This document shows, one piece after another, positions 33,367 through 44,400 of a DNA stretch of 64,000 nucleotides. Within the stretch, counting starts at the first letter, position 1. Every line of letters begins with the position of its first letter. Both the position numbers and the translations under genes were made by a program. The notes beneath the pieces were generated by a model that was not told where the DNA came from, ran no database searches, and saw only the letters and a list, made by a program, of their open reading frames with translations. This stretch comes from Pteria penguin. Taxonomy: Eukaryota; Mollusca; Bivalvia; Pterioida; Pteriidae. Location: the NCBI GenBank assembly GCA_035048485.1, contig CM068590.1, positions 10,901,329 through 10,965,328 of the forward strand, written 5' to 3'.

Positions 33367-33540
33367 GGGGCAGGCGTGGTGTAGTGGTTAAGCGCTTGGC
33401 TTGCGGCGCCGACGATCCGGGTTCGATTCCCGGGTTGCGCCACTATGTTTAAGAGGTTGGTAACCTCCTGCTTCCATGTCGCGATATAACTGAAATATTG
33501 TTGAAAGCGACGTAAAACACCAAACAACCAACCAACCAAC
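33367..33540 (+). mobile_element. tRNA-derived SINE with intact-looking tRNA head
   Basis: Box A TGGTGTAGTGG (33,377-33,387) and box B GGTTCGATTCC (33,420-33,430). The head folds as a near-complete tRNA: acceptor GGCGTGG with TTGCGCC through G-U pairs, anticodon stem TTGGC/GCCGA and T stem CCGGG/CCCGG. The body has ACTGAAATATTGTTGAAAG and GCGACGTAAAACACC, and the tail is (CAAC)n. It is a typical mollusc-style SINE; the attached body argues against a free tRNA gene. Confidence 0.9.
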
Positions 33541-33566
33541 CCTTGCTCTTTCTTTTGCACTTGCAG

Positions 33567-33685
33567 GCGCACGAAGTTCAGTCGGAACACTTGACGGTAC
33601 TGTGCCATTGGCAGTTATCCAAGTGGAATCATTAGAGGAATCCATTTATGATAATTTCCGTGGTCGTCGTGACAGCATAGAGTGA
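33567..33685 (+). other. Possible terminal coding exon, unidentified
   Basis: A good acceptor (CTCTTTCTTTTGCACTTGCAG) is followed by 38 open codons to TGA: ARSSVGTLDGTVPLAVIQVE, then SLEESIYDNFRGRRDSIE. I do not recognise the family. It sits between a SINE and a Harbinger fragment and could be the end of a transposon-associated or host gene, or chance. No partner exon found. Confidence 0.3.
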
Positions 33686-34334
33686 CAAGAAGATAGAATG
33701 CCATATGCTCTTGATGCTTTTCAGTAGAATTTTAGCGAATTGTTTTTATTTTCATACATTTCTATATCGAAATAGTTGTATATTTTCAAGAGAAAATACA
33801 CAAGTAAACAATGACAACAATTTAATTATAAAAATTTGTTTGATGAGTGCAAATATCACACGAAACATATTTATTGCTCGATCGAATAAAAGAAGAACGA
33901 ATATAGAAGTAGTTCGGATCATTAGTATTACTACGTGCATTATAGAGGCTGCGCGATGTGACGTCGCGATTATTATACGGGTATGAATTACAACGTGGTT
34001 AAATGAGTTCATCTCAGCAAGTTACATTGATTGTGCATATATAAAGACTTGCAAACTATGAAATATTAATACACAATATATTTCGAAATAAATAACGGCT
34101 CATTACGGAGTTGAAAGTCCAAATAAATTTAGGCTCAATGAAAAATATCTATAGAAAAGAAGCCATCATTTTGCCTACACATTTGCATAATCCATGAAGA
34201 CTTTGAACTTGGTTTTACGACGTTGAATGGAGGTGATCTTCAAACTTGAATTATGATACAGAATAAAATATGACAATAATATGAAATACTTTTAACATAT
34301 ATAGTCTGAAAAGAATTTGTGATGAACAATACAG

Positions 34335-34447
34335 TCTGATATTACAGATGACATGTGATGCTAATTACAGAATGACAAGTGTCGTAGCTACATGTAAATT
34401 GCCTGGTTATGTGCATGATGCCAGAATATTTGAAAATTCTGTATGAT
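34335..34447 (+). pseudogene. PIF/Harbinger transposase fragment
   Basis: The plus strand reads MTCDANYRMTSVVATCKLPG, then YVHDARIFENS, ending in a stop. This matches the HARBI1 DDE segment (V-A-x-x-PG-x-x-HDARIF) around the second catalytic Asp. The rest of the transposase is not recognisable here, although 34,140-34,200 may be a decayed upstream part. Confidence 0.75.
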
Positions 34448-34639
34448 GCCAGAACATGGAAAATGGTAATGTATACACAAATGTAAACATTGAAGTAACA
34501 ATTTTGTTTTGTTATTCTTCACACATTATTTATTTTACAATCATTATTGTAAAAAGCATTATTTAAAATGTGATGGAATTTACTTAGTGCAAAATTAAAT
34601 GACAGCGTATTACCTTACTGAATAAAATATATAATGCTA

Positions 34640-35290
34640 TGTGGTGAATCCGGATTTGTTTTACCGATTTGGTTCTTTACTTTAGTAGTAGTTTACAATT
34701 TCCTCTTATCAGATTGGCACGTTTTTGATTGCATTTACAGTAGCTCCGGCTATCTAATGAATCTCGACTGCTATGCACAATGGTGTAAGTTTATTTTGTT
34801 TTCTACATATAGTTTATTATATCGATCACAAGTATTTCATTTATGCAGGTATTTTAACAATTTTATAAGAATCTGTAAGTTGTTCTATTTTTAGTAACTG
34901 ATCTAATGATTCATTACACATTGGAGTTATCTCTCTTTGCTTATAAAGATTTGTTTACACATTTCTCGTACATGTAGATTTCATACTATGATGTTTATTT
35001 ATTGTGACATTAGATAACGTTGACAATCAATATTCTTTTAATCATAATTATTATGATTCATATTTACCATAACAAACATTGTTTATCTAGCTATATCTCT
35101 CAATGTGAAGAGTTAGTAAGGTTGTTTTGTATCTGTAATTTCAGGTCTAACCACACATACACATAATTATCACACACATCATCATCATGGCTCATCATCA
35201 TGTCAGATCTTAGTCATCCTTGATGTCATTTTGTGAATAAACGGTTGAACTGGCTGTAAATGTCTCGTTTACTTGGACTGCTACAGTACA
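34640..35290 (+). repeat. BEL/Pao 5' LTR
   Basis: 651 bases, TG...CA ends, near-identical to the 3' LTR. It ends with an AATAAA-like signal (GTGAATAAACGG) near 35,235. Confidence 0.95.
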
Positions 35291-35371
35291 GTTAGACACC
35301 ATTAGCAAACAGATTCATCTCCTGAGATTCTTAGCTCACCTGGTAACAAGGAAATTTAGCTCACCCGCATC

Positions 35372-38300
35372 ATGTCTCAGAAAAAGAAAAAGAGGAGAAG
35401 TATGAAAGCAGATGATCATGATTGGCAAGACATCAGTCAGTCAGATGTCTCTTCTCGTCTCAAGAATATTGTGGATAAAGAACTTGAATTAGAACGAAGA
35501 AAACTTGAATTAGAATTGAAAGAATTAAATCTTGAAAAAGAAGCAATAAAAATGGAAACAAATAAAGGAAAGTTACTTCATGAGATTTACGACACAAAAC
35601 CTCAACAGGATAATTTATCTAGTAATAATGCCACCGATATGGCTATGGGCCTCACACAATTTCTCTTGAAAAAAGATTTACTTATGCAGCGACTTACCGT
35701 GTTTGATGAAAAACCCGAAATGTTTTGTGCGTGGAAAGCAAGTTTTAAAAGTGTGACGTCCGAGTTGGCTGTGACTGCCTCAGAGGAACTCGATTTGCTG
35801 GTGCGTTGGCTCGGTCCAGAATCGTCAAAACATGCCAAAACCATGCGTCTATCTAATGCTTCTGATCCTACATGGGGAGTTACGAAAGTATGGGAGCGCC
35901 TCGAAGAGCGCTACGATGCACCAGAAATTGTAGAAGCATCAATCACAAGGAAACTCGCTAATTTCCCAAAAATTGGAAATCGTGATAACAAAAAGTTGTA
36001 TGATTTAGTAGATATCTTGCTTGAAATTCAGTCTCTCATGGAGAATCCACAATATGCTTTAATGTTCTCATATTTCAACACTTCACCTGGGATTTTGCCT
36101 ATTGTCATCAAGTTACCCTATAATCTTCAGGAGAAATGGGCCATGCGTGCATCAACTTACAAGAGACAACATGGTGTTTTATTTCCGCCCTTTTCATACA
36201 TATTGGATTTCATCAAGGAATTTGCGAAAATGCGAAATGACCCAGGTTTTGCATTTTTGTATGAATCATCGACTGCATCGAACAAATCCGTTAACAGTAA
36301 CAGTAATGCCGCAAATCAGCGAGTCGTAGCTCGAAAGCATGATGTTAAAACTGAGACTCCGCCGAAAGCTACTCAGTCTGAGAATTTCTCCAAGTGCCCT
36401 ATTCATGAAACATTTCATTCATTGAATAAATGCCGTGAATTTAAGACCTGGGATCTTCAGAAACGTCGAGAATACTTAATCTCTAAACGTATTTGTTTCA
36501 AGTGTTGTAATTCTAACAAGCATTTGGCAAAAGACTGTGCTCAATCTTCACCTTGTTATAGATGCCAAAGTAAAGAGCATCCAACTGCTATGCATCCATT
36601 AGCCGAAGACGACAAATCCGTGAAGCCCTCACAGGATGGCGGGGAGCCTTCGACTCCACCCCTTAAAGCTAATAGTAAATGTACCCGTCTTTGTGGATCC
36701 GATACTGGCAACTGTTCATGTTCAAAAACCGTACTCGTACAAGTTCACCAGAATTTGCAACCGGACAAATCAGTCACAGTATATGCGATCTTAGATGATC
36801 AAAGTAATAAAACTTTAATTCACTCAGAGCTGCTTGATGATCTTGGAATCCATGTTCCGTCTGTAAGCTATAAAATGCTATCCTGCTCTGGACATTCCGA
36901 GATGTCTAATCGACTCGCTACAAACTTGATAGTAAGCTCTCATGATGGTTCTGTAAAACATTCACTACCTACAGCTCTCGAGTGTAAAGAGATTCCAAAC
37001 GAAATCTCCGAGATACCTACACCAGAGGTTGCGAACGCTCATGAACACCTAAAGACCATTGCAGACAAAATCCCATCGCTCAAAGTGAGAGAAGGTATCG
37101 GCATAAAACTTTTAATCGGCCGTGACTTGTTAGAAGCTCACCATGTACATGAGCAAATTACCGGCCCTAAGGGCTCGCCTTTCGCCCAGCGTATGTCACT
37201 TGGATGGGTGATAGTTGGTGATGTTTGCATCGGTAAATGGCATAAGGAACAAGCCGTAAATGTTCTTAAGACAAGTTTATACACTCACCAGAGGCCATCT
37301 TTATTTCCACCTTGTAATGCCAAGATTTCCGTTCAAGAAGTGTTTCCCGAATTAGACATTGGAAAATCTATTTTTGTGCGTACCCAGGACGACGAGCGCA
37401 TTGGAACGTCTTATGAAGACCGCCAGTTCCTCAAAATTCTAGATTCACAAATCTCTCTTAAACCATCTGGCGTTTGGACCGCACCTTTACCCTTTAAGGA
37501 GCCACGCCCTCTTTTACCTGATAATAGAACACAAGTGTTGCATCGTGCTGAATTATTGCAATCTAGTCTTCGTAGGAATCCTACAAAACTCAACCACTTT
37601 ATTACGTTCATGGATAAAATCATTTCAAGTGGGGCAGCTGAAGTCGCACCAGAAATCATAAACTCAGATCAGGAACGATGGTATCTACCGATCTTTGGGG
37701 TGTACCACCCTAAGAAGCCTACACAGTTGCGTGGAGTATTTGACTCCTCAGTGATCTACAAAGGACTGTCTCTCAACAATGTCTTATTAAGTGGACCAAA
37801 TCTGACAAATAGCTTACTTGGTGTATTACTAAGATTTCGAAGAGATCAGTACGCATTGACAGCCGATATAGAACAGATGTTCTATAGATTTTATGTCAAC
37901 CCAGAACATAGAGACTTTCTGCGTTTTTTCTGGTTCAAGAACAACAGTCCTGAATCACAGATGATCGAATATCGCATGTGCGTCCATGTGTTTGGGAACC
38001 GCCCCTCGCCAGCCGTGGTAACTTATGGTCTCCGAAAGGCCGTTGAGAAAGCCGATGATGACGTTCGTGAATTCGTTACTCGTGACTTTTACGTTGATGA
38101 CGCTCTTACCTCGGTTCCAAATCGTGAGCAAGCTGTCAGTCTGCTCAAGCGTACGCAGGACACGCTTCAGAACAATGGAAAAATCCGTCTGCACAAGATC
38201 GCTTCGAATGACATTACTCTCATGGATCAATTTCCTAAGGAAGACCTAGGTAAGGACTTAAAGAATTTTGAATTTGGTAGTGATGACCTTCCGATGCAGC

Positions 38301-38761
38301 ATAGCTTAGGACTTGCATGGGATATAAACTCCGACCAATTTGTGTTCAACGCACCATCTGTAGATCGACCATTTACTAAAAGAGGATTGCTCTCTGCTGT
38401 AAGCAGCATATTTGACCCTATGGGCTTTGTTTCGCCATTTACAATAAATGGAAAAATCTTGTTGCGTAAAGCATGCCCCGAAGGCATATCATGGGACACA
38501 AATCTCTCTCATGTATATCAGGACTCATGGACCTCATGGTGCAATGACTTGCAGCAAATGAATGGCTTCACAGTGCCCAGAATGTTCGTGCCGTCGTGCC
38601 TTACCTTATCCAAAGAGAAAATTGCGCTTATATACTCTGACGCCTCAGAGAGTGCTGTTGCCGCTGCAGTATATATACTCATTACAGACTCTTTTGACAA
38701 ACAACATATTTACTCTCTAAAAAGTGCTCCGATTTTGAAACTACAGATTTTCCGCTTTTAG
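35372..38761 (+). CDS. pol: BEL/Pao gag-pol polyprotein, truncated in RNase H
   Basis: 1129 residues from ATG 35,372. In order: a charged coiled coil (about 30-65); a gag region of the DUF1759 type (LMQRLTVFDEKPEMFCAWKA, about 105-260); zinc knuckles near 373 (CFKCCNSNKHLAKDC, then CYRC...H); a retropepsin of the DUF1758 type with LDDQSNKT near 475; a Pao-type reverse transcriptase with GVYHPKKP, LTADIEQMFYRF and the catalytic YVDD near 907; and the start of RNase H (IYSDASESAVAAAVYI, near 1088). The frame then meets a deletion that removes most of RNase H and the linker and ends at a stop. Integrase continues out of frame at 38,762. Everything up to RT is intact, consistent with a young copy. 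Confidence 0.92.
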   Translation: MSQKKKKRRSMKADDHDWQDISQSDVSSRLKNIVDKELELERRKLELELKELNLEKEAIKMETNKGKLLHEIYDTKPQQDNLSSNNATDMAMGLTQFLLKKDLLMQRLTVFDEKPEMFCAWKASFKSVTSELAVTASEELDLLVRWLGPESSKHAKTMRLSNASDPTWGVTKVWERLEERYDAPEIVEASITRKLANFPKIGNRDNKKLYDLVDILLEIQSLMENPQYALMFSYFNTSPGILPIVIKLPYNLQEKWAMRASTYKRQHGVLFPPFSYILDFIKEFAKMRNDPGFAFLYESSTASNKSVNSNSNAANQRVVARKHDVKTETPPKATQSENFSKCPIHETFHSLNKCREFKTWDLQKRREYLISKRICFKCCNSNKHLAKDCAQSSPCYRCQSKEHPTAMHPLAEDDKSVKPSQDGGEPSTPPLKANSKCTRLCGSDTGNCSCSKTVLVQVHQNLQPDKSVTVYAILDDQSNKTLIHSELLDDLGIHVPSVSYKMLSCSGHSEMSNRLATNLIVSSHDGSVKHSLPTALECKEIPNEISEIPTPEVANAHEHLKTIADKIPSLKVREGIGIKLLIGRDLLEAHHVHEQITGPKGSPFAQRMSLGWVIVGDVCIGKWHKEQAVNVLKTSLYTHQRPSLFPPCNAKISVQEVFPELDIGKSIFVRTQDDERIGTSYEDRQFLKILDSQISLKPSGVWTAPLPFKEPRPLLPDNRTQVLHRAELLQSSLRRNPTKLNHFITFMDKIISSGAAEVAPEIINSDQERWYLPIFGVYHPKKPTQLRGVFDSSVIYKGLSLNNVLLSGPNLTNSLLGVLLRFRRDQYALTADIEQMFYRFYVNPEHRDFLRFFWFKNNSPESQMIEYRMCVHVFGNRPSPAVVTYGLRKAVEKADDDVREFVTRDFYVDDALTSVPNREQAVSLLKRTQDTLQNNGKIRLHKIASNDITLMDQFPKEDLGKDLKNFEFGSDDLPMQHSLGLAWDINSDQFVFNAPSVDRPFTKRGLLSAVSSIFDPMGFVSPFTINGKILLRKACPEGISWDTNLSHVYQDSWTSWCNDLQQMNGFTVPRMFVPSCLTLSKEKIALIYSDASESAVAAAVYILITDSFDKQHIYSLKSAPILKLQIFRF

Positions 38762-39852
38762 ATCCAGACAATGACCGTGAAATCCGACCAGTGCTCAGTA
38801 AGAAAACTGCTTTGAGCATATCTAACAAGCCTATTACTGAATATTTTGAAAAATACACTACTTGGAATGGACTTGTTCGAGTTATTGCTATTCTACAGCA
38901 TTTAGCTCACTCTTTTTCTAAAGGAAACCGTGAACAGTGCAAAGGTTGGCATCATTGCAAGCAAGCGAAGTCTGTAGAAGCGCGTAAAACAGCAAAAGTC
39001 TTCATACTACGCTCTTTACAGGAACAATACTTCAACAAGGAAATTGACTGTCTCAAACAGAAATCAGACTTGCCGCGCAACAGTCGTATCATCCCTTTGT
39101 CACCTTTCATTGATAACAATGGCCTATTGCGCATTGGAGGTAGACTCAAACACCTAGAAGACAATCTTGGACTCTCCTCTGTCAATCCTGTCATTGTTCC
39201 AAAGGGACATGTTGCTACATTGCTGGCAAGGCACTTTCATGAACTATGTTATCATCAGGGTAGGAAGTTCACCGAAGCACAATTGAGATCTAATGGCTAC
39301 TGGATTCTTGGTGCAAACCGCTTAGTCTCATCTCTGATCTTTAACTGTGTACCATGTCGCAAACTACGAAGAAAGAATCAAGAACAGAAAATGGCTGATT
39401 TACCGGGTGACAGACTAACGCCTGGTCCACCTTTTTCCGCTGTTGGCGTCGATATGTTTGGCCCGTGGGATGTTATGACGCGCAAGACACGTGGAGGCGC
39501 TTCACAGAGCAGGCGATGGGCTATCATATTTACTTGCCTGACTACTCGTGCTATACATATAGAAATAGTCGAGGACATGAGTACGTCCTCTTTCATCAAC
39601 TCATTGCGTCGATTTACTGCTTTACGAGGTCCAGTCAAAGTCTTCAGGTCGGACCATGGTACTAACTTCGTTGGAGCCACAGATCAACTTGGAATCAACT
39701 CCATAAACGTGGAAGATGATGTCGTCCAGAATCACCTCAATCAATCATATTGCGTGTGGAAATTCAACCCTCCACATTCCTCACACATGGGAGGAGTGTG
39801 GGAGAGGATGATTGGTGTGGTAAGGAAAATTCTCAATTGGGATGCTGCTTAA
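38762..39852 (+). pseudogene. pol: BEL/Pao integrase, main part
   Basis: Open from before the upstream stop (DPDNDREIRPVLSKK) through 39,852. Zinc-binding HFHELCYHQGRKF and CVPCRKLRRK; core GVDMFGPWDV, FRSDHGTNFVGA and PPHSSHMGGVWERMIG give the Asp-Asp-Glu triad. The frame breaks near 39,840, just after VVRKILNW, and integrase resumes in the next frame. It is separated from gag-pol by the RNase H deletion, which changes frame. Confidence 0.88.
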
Positions 39853-40360
39853 GGAAAATCGTAAAGAACTCACACATGAGATACTATGCACACTTATGGC
39901 CGAAATATGTGCCATCGTTAATACCAGACCGATTACTTCCATCTCAATGGACCCCGATTCACCGATTATTTTGAGCCCGAACATACTATTAACACAGAAA
40001 CAAGGAGATGTTCCACAGTTTGCAGGAGAATTCTCAGTAAAGGACATATACACCGCAAGCTGGAAGCATGTACAATATCTTACTGATCTGTTCTGGAAGA
40101 AGTGGCATGAGACCTACCTTTGTGAATTACAGACCAGACGTAAGTGGTGTCAAGAGAAACCGAACGTTAAATCCGGTGATATCGTACTCATAAAGGACAA
40201 AAACATTCCTAGAAATGACTGGCCAATTGGCATTGTAGAAAAAGCAATCGCAAGTGATGATGACTTAGTGCGAAAAGTTACTGTCCGTCTCTGTCGTGAC
40301 AATAAACGTGTTACCTACACTAGGCCAATAAATGACCTCATTTTACTTGTTGATGAATAA
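39842..40360 (+). pseudogene. pol: BEL/Pao integrase, C-terminal part
   Basis: 172 residues in the +1 frame: LTHEILCTLMAEICAIVNTR, LSPNILLTQKQ, VQYLTDLFWKKWHETYLCEL, then VKSGDIVLIKDKNIPRNDWP, the DUF5641-type C-terminal domain of Pao integrases. It ends in TAA at 40,358. 230 bases of noncoding sequence and the purine tract follow before the 3' LTR. Confidence 0.88.
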
Positions 40361-40592
40361 GGACATTATTTCCATAATTTGATTTGTATCACTTTACCGT
40401 GTTCACACATTTGCTCTCTCAAGACTTTGTGTTCTAATAATCATAGTCTTTATTTTCATTGTTTGTGCTTAAAATCTATGCACTGAATTTTCATGTGTTA
40501 TTGAAACATTATGTATTGTTTCATGTTCCCTTAATCATTTTTCGGGAATCCTTTTAGATTTTTGTTATATCAAATAGATATAAGACGGGGAG

Positions 40593-41243
40593 TGTGGTGA
40601 ATCCGGATTTGTTTTACCGATTTGGTTCTTTACTTTAGTAGTAGTTTACAATTTCCTCTTATCAGATTGGCACGTTTTTGATTGCATTTACAGTAGCTCC
40701 GGCTATCTAATGAATCTCGACTGCTATGCACAATGGTGTAAGTTTATTTTGTTTTCTACATATAGTTTATTATATCGATCACAAGTATTTCATTTATGCA
40801 GGTATTTTAACAATTTTATAAGAATCTGTAAGTTGTTCTATTTTTAGTAACTGATCTAATGATTCATTACACATTGGAGTTATCTCTCTTTGCCTATAAA
40901 GATTTGTTTACAAATTTCTCGTACATGTAGATTTCATACTATGATGTTTATTTATTGTGACATTAGATAACGTTGACAATCAATATTCTTTTAATCATAA
41001 TTATTATGATTCATATTTACCATAACAAACATTGTTTATCTAGCTATATCTCTCAATGTGAAGAGTTAGTAAGGTTGTTTTGTATCTGTAATTTCAGGTC
41101 TAAACACACATACACATAATTATCACACACATCATCATCATGGCTCATCATCATGTCAGATCTTAGTCATCCTTGATGTCATTTTGTGAATAAACGGTTG
41201 AACTGGCTGTAAATGTCTCGTTTACTTGGACTGCTACAGTACA
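40593..41243 (+). repeat. BEL/Pao 3' LTR
   Basis: 651 bases, matching 34,640-35,290 with about three differences; followed by TGCTA. Confidence 0.95.
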
Positions 41244-41469
41244 TGCTATATGAATATATTTGAAAACTGACATGCAATAAACACGTCCTCAGTGATTGCT
41301 TAAGACCATCTAATGTAATGATAACAAAAACAAATTGAGAGCTTTTCATCTAACAAGAATTTCATCAAACTCTTTTCTATGTTCTCTCATGTTTACTATG
41401 TTTTGACTATATTTTGCACTGACATGTAACTGTTTACTATTTTTCATTCCTGCCGAGTTTCATAAAAGT

Positions 41470-41904
41470 TGTGCCAGAAAAGAAATAAAAAATGTAATAA
41501 GTTTACAACACTGGATGTCCAAAGACACACTGTATATGACAATCGTAGGATCGCAATTGCGACAAACATCTTATCGGGTCAAAGCATCTGGCTGCTACCG
41601 TGTTAAACTAAATGATGTCGTATGTGCGCAACCAATGATTATAGCCGACTCCGACGATTCAGAGTGCGAGGATAATCTAGACGATTAAGGAAAATCCAAT
41701 GCCGATTCGCGTCCGCTGTTGCCACCGATACTCGATGTTCTATCTCATCCGTTCTCTGATATTCAAATTCCTCCGCCGGCCAATACTGAACAAGAAGCAT
41801 GTTCTCCGGAGACCACAACGCAACGCACATGCGCTGTACCCTCCGACGTCATATCTCGCAAGCAAGTCACCAGAATTCCAAAAAAGCTGGAAGATTTTCA
41901 GTGA
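41470..41904 (+). pseudogene. 3' end of pol, second copy of decayed Gypsy
   Basis: The plus strand reads VVGSQLRQTSYRVKASGCYRV-type sequence from 41,520, then IIADSDDSECEDNLDD, a stop, and 41,719-41,904 ILDVLSHPFSDIQIPPPANT to RIPKKLEDFQ. It lies just upstream of the A-rich tract and LTR at 42,273. This is the C-terminal end of pol, which is deleted in copy 1 at 20,988. Family link is by position and shared downstream sequence. Confidence 0.6.
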
Positions 41905-42272
41905 TGTGTTCTGGTGCAGAATAATCCCCATTATTGTGTAGTCCCGTTGGGCAGTCTACCCAGGGATTTCGTGTGCAAAATATTTCAAGTTTAGTACTAA
42001 TTAGTAGTGTTCCGTATTTATAGTGTTCTACGTTATTTCCCAGTTGTACAGTGTTCTACAGGACAAAAAAGAAGCTATTTCTATTAGTAAATGACATGTG
42101 TTTGTGACTCATTTTCTGCATCTAACAATAAAAAAAAAAAAAAAAAAACAGAAACAAAACCCAAACAAACAAACAAAAAAAAAAAAATAACAACCGAAAC
42201 AAACAAAAACAAAATAAAAAAAAAAACCAAAAAACAAACAAACAAACAAACAGAACAAGTGGTAACGCCAGA

Positions 42273-42410
42273 TGTTATATATTACGGATCCCATGATCCA
42301 TTATTGGTTCTTTGCATTACGAGTTATTGTCTACGTTCTCGCTCTGTGCCTTATAAAAATCTCGTCTTTCCTGAGCAATACTCCTGTGGTAAGAGTTCTC
42401 CAGTCTGTCG
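42273..42410 (+). repeat. LTR of decayed Gypsy, second copy
   Basis: Matches 21,328-21,476, with a short internal deletion around the GTCAACGTTGA segment. Confidence 0.75.
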
Positions 42411-42683
42411 ATTAATATCATATTCATTTTAATAAAGATAGAACATATATACAGTTTAATAATGCGTGCATAGTTCCGTTGCGAACGTACATGAAAATTG
42501 GGAGGCCGTGAGGTAGATAACGTTTCGTTATTTTGGCGGTAAAATTTTCGCCATATTCATGGATCACTTTAAATGCACTGCGTAAAAAATACACACGAAT
42601 TGAATTGACACGATGTAGTATATCATAACAGTTTATTCTAACTCTACCTATATGGTATGTACTCTGTTTGTTGTAATGATTAC

Positions 42684-42782
42684 CTTATTTGCCATGTTGA
42701 TGTTAGCACCAGCTTCCAGCAGCATATCGACTAGTTGCCGATTTTCTCTTAAAACAGCTAAATGTAATGGGCAATGTCCGAC
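42684..42782 (-). CDS. Ankyrin-repeat exon, copy 2
   Basis: 99 bases, phase 0 to 0, acceptor GTGACAG and donor GTAATC, encoding one ankyrin repeat: VGHCPLHLAVLRENRQ, then LVDMLLEAGANINMANK. It is closer to the ankyrin consensus than copy 1 (GHCPLHLA, GANIN). Open frame and splice sites are kept in both copies, so both may still be used. No neighbouring exons were recognised on either side. Confidence 0.75.
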
Positions 42783-43324
42783 CTGTCACAAATATTCAAA
42801 GATTGTTAATCATACATATCCATGAGAATGAGGAAGGGACAATATATGGGATAAACACTCAAAACTGTTTATATTATCACTTTCTTTCTTGTGGAAATAT
42901 CTTTCTTCAGTCATGTTATAAACGACATTTATTCTGCATTTAGAACCCGATGAAGAAACCCTTGTTAAAAGCCCTTTTGAAGTCGTATCTTTTCTTTCGG
43001 AAGAAATAGCATGATGGTAGAGCTGTATTTCTATTACATTTTCTGTCTGCATATAACGATTTTAAGAATATAATTAACATTCCCTCTACACCATTCCCTT
43101 CATATAAGCTTCAATACAAACTAAGCCAATACAGCCTAGTGAATTAGGTGATCGAGAGGTTGTGGAGATAACGATTGATTCTGATGTTTTCTTATGGTGC
43201 TTTATCATTCAGGAGTATATGCTGTTGCTTTCATTGTTTTAAAAATTTCTTCTCTGCTTCTGCATAAGGATCAATGATTTGACTAAATGCAATGATTGTT
43301 TTCTTTTTGCCTCATTACTAGACT

Positions 43325-43594
43325 ATGGCACAATTAACCATTGCGGACATTCACAGACCCCTGTATTTATCTTTTATTTATTTTTTTTTTTTGGCTACCA
43401 GAGCGATGTTTAAAGTTATTGGAGATTGCATGGGGATACTTGAGGAAGTAGTATATAGGACAGTTCGTGCAATAATGTCTCTGGCACCAGCTTACATCTA
43501 TATGCCAAGAAATCTGAACAAAGTAAACTCTGATTTCTTCGGCATTGCAGGCAAGACATCATTTTGTAAATTTTCTCCCAAACGGAATCCATAA
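43325..43594 (+). pseudogene. PIF/Harbinger transposase fragment, copy 2
   Basis: LATRAMFKVIGDCMGILEEV, RTVRAIMSLAPAYIYMPRNL, then NSDFFGIAGKTSF: the HARBI1 middle region up to the point where the first catalytic Asp (IDG) would follow, after which it degrades. The upstream N-terminal part is deleted at 43,362. Confidence 0.75.
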
Positions 43595-44282
43595 TGTATT
43601 ATTTTAGGAGAATGTTAACTAACAACTTCCCTGATATTTTACTTGAACGTCAACAATGAAATACATAGATATTGGCGTCTTACATACGACGTCATAAATG
43701 ACGTCATCACACCCATAAATACATGGTCGTGATTTTTATACACAGATTCATCTTAACAGATTTCCAAGCACTTTAGCACAAAGATACACCTGTATTGAGG
43801 TCACGCAAGATTGATCAAATCGGATATTTGATTATGTAGCAATCAAAAGTCTGCAAAATATCGCTGCTTGAATGCTACAAATTAGATTGGTGTGTAGATG
43901 TATACTTTGACTGACATGAACGGAATGAATATGAATTTACTAAAATCAATATAAATATGTCTGTTGCATTGTATAAAAAGAAAGAGCATCTCACAATGTT
44001 TGTGATATAAATAGGTAAAGTATCCCTCTGAATAATTATCATAGTCTGCACTAAATTCACCCAAATGCGTTCTGGCCGCATTCCTCTCCTCCCCGATCCT
44101 TAGTAAGTCAGAACCAAACCTTATTACTAATATATGACACTATACCATTAGAGGACCAAGTGTAAACTGAATTAGTATGTCCGTAACAGGCTGCTTATTT
44201 TTAAATATCACATCAAAATTAAATTCTTGATATCAGTCGCCCATTAAATGTATGCTTTTGCAATCGAGCCAAGTGAAATGAT

Positions 44283-44400
44283 GAGGGATCTTTAACTTGA
44301 CACGATTTCCAATGTGCGGGCATCGGTTTTCAGTTCGATCTGAAGACAGGAAACAGGTGATTAGATGGGAATTGAACCCGGGACCAACCAAAAACAAGAC
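44283..44400 (-). mobile_element. SINE fragment, reversed (copy 2)
   Basis: Counterpart of 24,840-24,965, with GGTTCAATTCCCATC on the minus strand and GTTAAAGATCCCTCATC. Confidence 0.65.

Larger units (their letters stand above)
34640..41243 (+). mobile_element. BEL/Pao LTR retrotransposon, recent insertion
   Basis: Two 651-base LTRs (34,640-35,290 and 40,593-41,243) begin TGTGGTGAATCC and end CTACAGTACA; by eye they differ at about three positions. The target duplication is TGCTA (34,635-34,639 and 41,244-41,248). A purine-rich tract (AGACGGGGAG) precedes the 3' LTR. Inside is a BEL/Pao gag-pol on the plus strand, with an internal deletion in RNase H and a frameshift in integrase. Confidence 0.95.

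Noticed and set aside
33371..33443. Free host tRNA gene
   Set aside because: It is fused to a SINE body and (CAAC)n tail, and its anticodon (GCG) is not used in animal nuclear tRNA sets.
42091..42432. Lys/Thr/Asn-rich ORF
   Set aside because: Read through the A-rich tract and LTR of the decayed Gypsy.
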